From NCBI RefSeq assembly GCF_014651775.1, contig NZ_BMXN01000002.1, positions 124,001 through 188,000 on the forward strand: 64,000 nucleotides of DNA, read 5' to 3'. Below, in pieces: positions 60,101-64,000 of this stretch. Positions within the stretch are counted from its first letter, which is position 1, and each line of letters starts with the position of its first letter. This DNA is from Vreelandella hamiltonii (lineage in GTDB: Bacteria; Pseudomonadota; Gammaproteobacteria; Pseudomonadales; Halomonadaceae). The translations under genes and the position numbers were made by a program. The notes beneath the pieces were generated by a model. It searched no databases. It was not told where the DNA came from and saw only the letters and a list, made by a program, of their open reading frames with translations.

Positions 60101-60824
60101 CCTCAGCGATGACCTGGACAAGTTCTTCAGCGTCTTCCGCGACCTGAACCGGCGCATCAGCGCCCAGAGCCGTCGGCTTTCGGAGGAGGTCGCCGACGAC
60201 CTGCGCCTGGAAGGCATCACCAAGGCGGAAGTGCGCATTCAATCCACCATCGACGAGCTGGGCTTCTGGGAACCGCTCAAGCTGTTCGCCCAGCGCTACA
60301 AGACGTGGCGGGAGTCCGGCCAGACGCTGCCCAGCGACGACTACCTCAACGCCCTGGCCGACGTGGTCGATTTGCTGCGCAGCGACCAGCAGTACAGCTT
60401 CGAAAGCCTGCTGCGCCTGGAGCTGCACCTGAACGAAGGCGGCACGGACCTGGTGATCAAGAACGACCGCCAGTTGCTGGAGTCCTCCAGCCACGGCATG
60501 GCGTATCTGATTCTGTGCAAGTTCCTGCTGGCGTTTACCCGCCTGCTGCGGGGCGATGCGCACATCGCCATCCACTGGCCCATCGATGAGATCGGCACCC
60601 TGGCCTACCACAACGTCGAAAAACTGTTCGATGCCTGCGACAGCAACCGCATCCATATCGTCGGGGCCTTCCCTAACCCGGAATCCGACGTGCTGCTGCT
60701 GTTCGCCAACCGCTACCTCATCGAACGGGACGCCCAGCAACAGCGCCAGCTCAAGCGTATCGAGCCGCGTCTCAGCGCGCTGGCGCAGAAAATCAAGCAG
60801 CGCCAACAGGAGGTGAGCGCATGA
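57165..60824 (+). CDS. mksB: SMC-like ATPase of an Mks/Wadjet-type plasmid-defence complex (MksB/JetC)
   Basis: This 1,219-residue protein is a MukB/MksB-type SMC. Its Walker A motif GTNASGKT is at 30-37; a signature-like SSHGMAYL is near 1108-1115; Walker B WPIDEIGTL has its Asp-Glu at 1141-1142. Between the ATPase halves run two long Gln/Glu/Ala-rich coiled coils interrupted near residues 540-610 by a likely hinge (LRHFLRYHRPGWEQQLG to LALDLSAIALPDY). Such proteins form the motor of Mks/Wadjet (JetABCD) systems, which extrude and cut circular plasmids. It is the first gene and overlaps the next by 4 bases (ATGA). Chromosomal MukB is less likely because of the nuclease gene in the operon. 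Confidence 0.88.
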   Translation: MAHLLRIVMIHGHLNGVVELSVDGHTNICGTNASGKTTLQRLVPVFYGELPNKVVPKTRMKFDAFYLPHRNSYLVYEYRREAGNVCQAVLTRKQEGGVEYRFVGAPYRPEDYLVETEQGPLALDYTQWASGLRRSGTPVSPKLGATSEFRSVIQNDFTQLHGNSRDGLKLRQIAAQFSLVNPERRIRHIEKLVSAVHAKEGKMDTLKTMLAAIFEEDGVELPVTRIRSAKAREWIHQMRQSMRLEPLQAALAKLSGIDRELAELDTTLWQLKPQLAADREQAQRQVADLEGELNRHQREFQAEEQAYGERRDALNDQHSEVASQLQHAQHRLNDLQTRFEQYADADMPGLERDINALPQWREQRDQLQQHLQVMQDAVKESQARLDGRLRELSENLARQTQENQELIDALVEEKAERREQQWQTEQQHNERYQQARQRLESEYQAQLELGVEQLAELKAQLAMPSQTREEAQEAELAQARLDDAQQARSAAGATLEALRRELEAHKRERDTAEQHLVQCRQQRERAEQHCYTLYQQQTPEQGSLRHFLRYHRPGWEQQLGKVIAPELLERRDLAPQLADHASDDLFGLALDLSAIALPDYAQDEASLLAAIEEAESTKARAHTACTAAEKALKQHNERVQQADDAQDTARLAHQRAEQEVEYALEARRQQQARHAESQKARRAHIEAALARQEQAQTELRDEKRDALAELAETHQGQLLELKADAQSQLDSLDAQLRTYKQQLSDANAEHQRQRAELEEAFSQELVEQGVDPAQLKATRTRLEAQNERIRKTAARQEELAEYQRFMRIEWGQHKPQLVAEEAELAQRDQQLKRDKAHLKNAFHAAREAHQQAVNGLKAQRDSARGTLEALTPLLNQLESLELVAEGAPLEASLGDVDERIERTRQALASRHQQLEQLRRGCLDVESQLIKDASSGFADALQSERDKLPSDSPRLLLPLLRGMLKLLEDQQQQLIQEGRNLSDDLDKFFSVFRDLNRRISAQSRRLSEEVADDLRLEGITKAEVRIQSTIDELGFWEPLKLFAQRYKTWRESGQTLPSDDYLNALADVVDLLRSDQQYSFESLLRLELHLNEGGTDLVIKNDRQLLESSSHGMAYLILCKFLLAFTRLLRGDAHIAIHWPIDEIGTLAYHNVEKLFDACDSNRIHIVGAFPNPESDVLLLFANRYLIERDAQQQRQLKRIEPRLSALAQKIKQRQQEVSA

Positions 60825-61450
60825 TCGAACACGGCCCCCTGCTCGAACGCCTGCTGGCAGGCGACTTCATCTGCGCCGTCAGCGACGACAACGCCTACCG
60901 CCACCTGGCCAACGAAGAGACCCGCGAGGCCATCGACGCCTACCTGCGCCCGCTCAATCGGCGGCTGGCCAGCAACGAGGATGCCAGCGTCTACTTCCTG
61001 GCCTGGCGGCAGCTCAACGACACCGCACGGGAGCAGCTCTCCCGCCAGCTCGCCGACACCCTCAACAGCCTGCTGCCCATGCTGGAGTGGCTGCAACTGG
61101 TGCAGGAAGCGCTGGGCCGCGACGCCCTGGCCGCCCCTGGCGACGTGCTCAAGCCCGCCGAGTTCAGCGCCAAGTGCGAAGACAACCAGAGCCTGCGCGA
61201 GCGCCTGGAACGGCTGGCCACGGACAGCTTCTTTGGCTCCCAGAGCGACCAGCTGGATGCCCAGGTGAAGCAGATCTTCAAACGGCTGAAAGAGCACGGC
61301 TACCTGATGCAGCCCCACAGCGAACGCCAGGTGTTCGTGGTGACCGGCAAGATGGACTACCTCGTGGACGTGGTGCGCTTCATACGCGACGAAGAGAACC
61401 TGCCCATCGATGCCGACGAGGACACCGGCACGCAGGAGGCCCTGCTGTGA
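60821..61450 (+). CDS. mksE: MksE/JetB-like condensin subunit
   Basis: This 209-residue protein has the size and position of the KITE-type winged-helix subunit (MukE/MksE/JetB) that bridges kleisin and SMC. It opens MIEHGPLLERLLAGDFICAV, with mainly helical, charged segments (ERLATDSFFGSQSDQLDA) and an acidic C-terminus (DADEDTGTQEALL). No catalytic motif is expected or seen. The call comes from length, operon context and general resemblance. Its start overlaps the SMC stop and its stop overlaps the next GTG, so all subunits are coupled, which fits a stoichiometric complex. Confidence 0.75.
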   Translation: MIEHGPLLERLLAGDFICAVSDDNAYRHLANEETREAIDAYLRPLNRRLASNEDASVYFLAWRQLNDTAREQLSRQLADTLNSLLPMLEWLQLVQEALGRDALAAPGDVLKPAEFSAKCEDNQSLRERLERLATDSFFGSQSDQLDAQVKQIFKRLKEHGYLMQPHSERQVFVVTGKMDYLVDVVRFIRDEENLPIDADEDTGTQEALL

Positions 61451-62712
61451 GTAGAAGTATGGGCAATGGGGCGGGCAGTGGCGTGGGCGAGCTGGAGAGC
61501 CGCCTGCTCAAGACCGGCGCGGAACGCCTGGCACTGCTGGGCAGGCACGCCGAACGGCTGATGCAGGCCTACACACGCGACGACGTACCGCTGGAAGGCC
61601 TGAGCGACGGTGCGCTGCGCAAACTGCTGGCCGCCCGAGTGCTGTGGCGGCCCGACGAGCAGAGCGGCGTCAAACTCTCGCCCAAGGTGCGCGACCTGAT
61701 CGCCGAAATGCTCGCCGACGAAACCCGCCGCCACGTCAATGCCGATGTGGCCGAAACCCTGGAGCTGATTCGTACCCAGGTAGATAGCTACCGGGAAGCC
61801 CGCAGCAAGGGCGAACACTGGCGCCAGGAACAGCAGCTACTGCGCCTGCGCCAGGAGGTAGACGACCTCAACGGCCGCTTTGCCGACGCCATCGACAGCC
61901 TGTGGCAGCGGCTCAACAGCGATTTCGGCTTCGTCAGCCAGCTCAACGACAAGATCCGCGAGAACGACCGCGCCCAGAAGCAGATCGTGCGCCTGCTCGA
62001 CGGCCTCGCGCTGATCGACTTCGACGAGCTGATCGCCCTGGTGGGCAGCGACGGCAGCCTACGCAAGCTGCTCATCAGCCAGCTCCAGAACCGCTTGAGC
62101 CACCACTACACCAGCCTGCGGGAAGTGCAGCGGCGGCTGATCGAACTCATGGCCCGCTTCCGCAAGCAGCAGGCCCGCAGCCGCCTGATGACCGGCATGG
62201 CCGCCTTCATGCGCGAACACCCGGGCTTCGTGCCCGGCAACTACGCCCAGCGCAGCGAGGTGCCCGCGCTGTTCAACCGCGCCGCACCGCTCAACGCCGC
62301 CGCCGCCCCAGCGCTGGACCGCCCCCTGGACACCCGGGTACTGGCTGAGCTGCTGCATGAGCTGCCCGCCCCACGCCACGCCGCGCAGAACGTCGCCGTG
62401 GCCAACGCCGTGCAGCTCGCCGAAGAGAGCCTGGCCGCCGCACGCCAGCAGGCCCTCAAGCTGGACGTCGAACGCTTCTACCTCGCAGTGCTCGACCAGC
62501 CGCCTGCCGAGCCGGTCAGCGCCCTGGCCTACCTGCAACAGAGCGGCCTGGAGTGGGCAGATGAAATCTGGCTGTTTCAGGTGATCGCCGAATACCAGGG
62601 CCTGCCGCGCCGCGAGCAGCAGGCCTTTCGCCTTCACCAGGAAGAGAGCAGGGCCAGCGCCTATAACGACCTGCGGTTGATTCATGATGTGGCCCTGGCG
62701 GTGGCGGTATGA
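61447..62712 (+). CDS. mksF: MksF/JetA-like kleisin subunit, GTG start
   Basis: The frame is open far upstream inside the previous gene, but a GTG in a GTGA overlap (61447) starts the protein in the same way as the other junctions, giving 421 residues; an ATG four codons later is possible. The sequence is mostly helical: an N-terminal ESRLLKTGAERLALLGRHAERL, a PDEQSGVKLSPKVRDLIAEML segment, a coiled-coil-like DLNGRFADAIDSLWQRLN region, and a Ala-rich C-terminal part. Size and position fit the kleisin (MukF/MksF/JetA), which closes the SMC ring. No motif alone proves it, so the call relies on the operon. Confidence 0.72.
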   Translation: MSRSMGNGAGSGVGELESRLLKTGAERLALLGRHAERLMQAYTRDDVPLEGLSDGALRKLLAARVLWRPDEQSGVKLSPKVRDLIAEMLADETRRHVNADVAETLELIRTQVDSYREARSKGEHWRQEQQLLRLRQEVDDLNGRFADAIDSLWQRLNSDFGFVSQLNDKIRENDRAQKQIVRLLDGLALIDFDELIALVGSDGSLRKLLISQLQNRLSHHYTSLREVQRRLIELMARFRKQQARSRLMTGMAAFMREHPGFVPGNYAQRSEVPALFNRAAPLNAAAAPALDRPLDTRVLAELLHELPAPRHAAQNVAVANAVQLAEESLAAARQQALKLDVERFYLAVLDQPPAEPVSALAYLQQSGLEWADEIWLFQVIAEYQGLPRREQQAFRLHQEESRASAYNDLRLIHDVALAVAV

Positions 62713-63575
62713 ACCTGCCCAGCCGCGCACGGGCAGGGCTCAACGGCGTGGCCCGGGAACTCAACCGCCAGCCCACGGTGGAGAAGCCCCGCCGCCAGTG
62801 GGTGGAAGACGTGGTGGCCTGGTGCCGCCAGCAGGATATCGATCTCGGCTTGCGGCTTTCCAGCCAGACCCTGCGCTTCGATGCCGAGCTGCTGGCGCAG
62901 ATCGATAGCGTTCTGGCCAGCGCCCACCTCGCCCCGCTGGGCCGCTCGCTCAGCGGCCTGAGCAGCACCGCCCAAGCCAAAGAGGGCGTAGAGGAGGACA
63001 AAGCCACCCGCGAAGGCCCCCGCGCCTGGCGCGTACTGCTCAACCTGCCGCCCCAGCCCACACCAGGGCTTTCCAACGAGCCGCGCTGCAGTCGCGACGT
63101 GGACGTTCGCAACCTCACGCTGGGGGCCTTCGGCGCGCTGGTGCAGGTGGAAAACCTCGACAGCTTCTACGCTTTCAACCCGAACATCAGCGCCCTCAGC
63201 GGCTACGCCCAGCCGCTCATCGCCTACCGAGGCGACAGCCACTACGGCGGCGGCTTCGCCCACTTGGCCGAGGTATGGCGCAAAAACCGCAGGCCGCACC
63301 TCTACGCAGGCGACTTCGACGCCAAGGGTGTTACCCTCGCGCTGGACAGCGGCGCCACACACCTGCTGCTCCCCGACATGGCATGGCTCACCCAACACGC
63401 CACCCCCCTGCACCAGCCCGCCGGGCAGCTCCCCTACCAACGGCGCCTGCGCCAGCTCCACGTCAGCCTACCGGCCCAACACCCGCTAAGGCCCTACCTC
63501 ACGCTGCTGGAAAAACAGCGGGGGCTTAAGCAGCAGTGGTTTGAGGGGGACGTGGTGGCGGTGGGGGTTGGTTAG
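62709..63575 (+). CDS. mksG: Toprim-type nuclease subunit (MksG/JetD-like)
   Basis: This 288-residue protein carries a Toprim-like active site: Glu148 in LVQVENLDSF and an Asp-x-Asp pair at 202 and 204 in YAGDFDAKGV, followed by THLLLPD. The same arrangement is found in JetD/MksG, the subunit that cleaves plasmid DNA once loop extrusion stalls. The N-terminal 110 residues are probably a winged-helix arm. At 288 residues it is shorter than the typical JetD that I recall (near 400), so it may be a compact branch. It is the last gene, with a 4-base ATGA overlap. A nuclease in the operon argues for defence over chromosome segregation. Confidence 0.78.
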   Translation: MNLPSRARAGLNGVARELNRQPTVEKPRRQWVEDVVAWCRQQDIDLGLRLSSQTLRFDAELLAQIDSVLASAHLAPLGRSLSGLSSTAQAKEGVEEDKATREGPRAWRVLLNLPPQPTPGLSNEPRCSRDVDVRNLTLGAFGALVQVENLDSFYAFNPNISALSGYAQPLIAYRGDSHYGGGFAHLAEVWRKNRRPHLYAGDFDAKGVTLALDSGATHLLLPDMAWLTQHATPLHQPAGQLPYQRRLRQLHVSLPAQHPLRPYLTLLEKQRGLKQQWFEGDVVAVGVG

Positions 63576-63651
63576 CGGCTTGTGGGCTTTGTATGGTGCA
63601 TCCGCCGCGCAGTGCGTTTCTGGTAATTTAATGAGTCAAAGCAAAACGCGC

Positions 63652-63693
63652 CAGCATGCGAATGTTGGCTTTATCGCCGAAATTCGCATGCTG
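63652..63693. repeat. Perfect 12-bp inverted repeat with inner stem
   Basis: CAGCATGCGAAT (63652-63663) and its exact complement (63682-63693) flank an 18-base loop containing a further GGC/GCC stem. No T-run follows, so it is not a normal terminator. A 21-codon frame (63631-63696) runs through it with no clear ribosome site; it is probably chance. Confidence 0.75.
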
Positions 63694-63725
63694 TAGAATC
63701 AGTGGGTAGGTTCGATTTGGTGGCT

Positions 63726-63811
63726 ATGAAACCTCAGTCATTGTGATGTCGCGTTCATTGAGGTTTCATGGCAGGGCGTTTAATCACTGTTAGATTTTAA
63801 GGAGGTTTCAT
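63726..63811 (+). promoter_or_regulatory. Leader with alternative hairpins, one covering the ribosome site of the next gene
   Basis: ATGAAACCTCA (63726-63736) is exactly complementary to TGAGGTTTCAT at 63759-63769. Ten of those bases are also complementary to GAGGTTTCAT at 63802-63811, which holds the AGGAGG ribosome site core and the first two bases of the ATG. The two pairings exclude each other. Confidence 0.5.
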
Positions 63812-64000
63812 GGATGGCAGTGGCTCAGGATATAATATCCAGTCTCATAGACTGAACTCTGGCGACACTATGCGCTTCCATAATCACCAGAGTTCGCCGC
63901 TGAGAATTAGAGTTACCACCGAATGTGGAACGCAGACGGAGACCGAGTTGCATCCAGGAGCGGTATTCACTTTGAAGGTGGGGAATGCGCCGGCGAACGT
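63810..64000 (+). CDS. Unrecognised protein, N-terminal 63 residues, cut by window edge
   Basis: An AGGAGG ribosome site 4 bases before the ATG at 63810 opens a frame that runs off the right edge. The visible product starts MDGSGSGYNIQSHRLNSGDT and continues with beta-strand-like segments (PLRIRVTTECGTQTETELH, then GAVFTLKVGN). There is no signal peptide or membrane helix. The region is AT-richer than the condensin operon. It has no resemblance that I recognise. It could be part of the defence locus or a separate accessory gene. Confidence 0.6.
   Translation, partial: MDGSGSGYNIQSHRLNSGDTMRFHNHQSSPLRIRVTTECGTQTETELHPGAVFTLKVGNAPAN

Noticed and set aside
57177..60806. Minus-strand frames of 200-423 codons inside the SMC gene
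   Set aside because: Antisense shadows of a GC-rich coiled-coil gene; Leu/Gly/Val-rich with no ribosome sites.
61087..61446. Upstream extension of the MksF-like frame
   Set aside because: It lies wholly inside the MksE-like gene, is Arg/Pro-rich, and the GTGA overlap gives a better start.
63631..63696. 21-codon frame across the hairpin
   Set aside because: No ribosome site, and most of it is the palindrome; coding is not supported.

Overview
The window is GC-rich chromosomal DNA from a gammaproteobacterium, most likely Halomonas or a close Halomonadaceae relative. The evidence is conserved gene order: def-fmt-rsmB-trkA-trkH, dprA-tsaC-hemF-aroE, iscR-iscS-iscA-ndk-rlmN-pilW-rodZ-ispG-hisS-yfgM-bamB-der, and queA-tgt-yajC-secD-secF. 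The genus is an inference; no 16S rRNA gene is present.

Region 1 (1-34,520) is core genome. From the left it holds the edge of a TraB-family gene, potassium uptake (trkH, trkA), dodecin, the def/fmt/rsmB translation genes, and a LysM-dprA-tsaC-hemF-aroE block. A small set of envelope and ATPase genes follows, then the long leftward der-to-iscR run, cysE, trmJ, suhB, secF/secD/yajC, tgt and queA. A tRNA-Leu(CAA) with a clear promoter and terminator closes the block. Two oddities stand out. The isc locus has no iscU, hscB, hscA or fdx, although the IscR-type autoregulatory promoter is kept. SuhB has lost most of the metal-binding residues of its phosphatase fold and looks like a pseudoenzyme.

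Region 2 (34,800-41,270) is one AT-richer gene encoding a protein of about 2,155 residues. It has a Gly-rich segment, a Pro-Glu linker and twelve divergent repeats of about 110-125 residues, and is probably a secreted or surface adhesin. A RidA gene with a strong terminator follows.

Region 3 (41,900-56,680) looks like a catabolic island. It has an AraC regulator, a 36-codon ORF, an ornithine-cyclodeaminase-like enzyme, two histone-deacetylase-fold amidohydrolases and a branched-chain-type aminotransferase in one overlapping rightward operon. Facing it are a HisC-like aminotransferase, a GlcD-type FAD dehydrogenase and a complete peptide-type ABC importer. A divergent GntR gene overlaps a third deacetylase. 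Together they suggest uptake, deacylation, deamination and oxidation of an N-acylated amine or amino acid; the substrate is unknown.

Region 4 (56,670-64,000) is a defence-type locus. An antitoxin whose partner toxin survives only as a 27-codon C-terminal remnant lies next to a four-gene SMC/condensin-like operon of the Mks/Wadjet type. That operon is in the order SMC - MksE-like - MksF-like - Toprim nuclease, with 4-nt overlaps at every junction; the usual order is kleisin first. Beyond it is structured, AT-richer DNA with two perfect hairpins and the start of an unrecognised gene cut by the window edge. No insertion sequence, prophage, CRISPR array or rRNA was seen.
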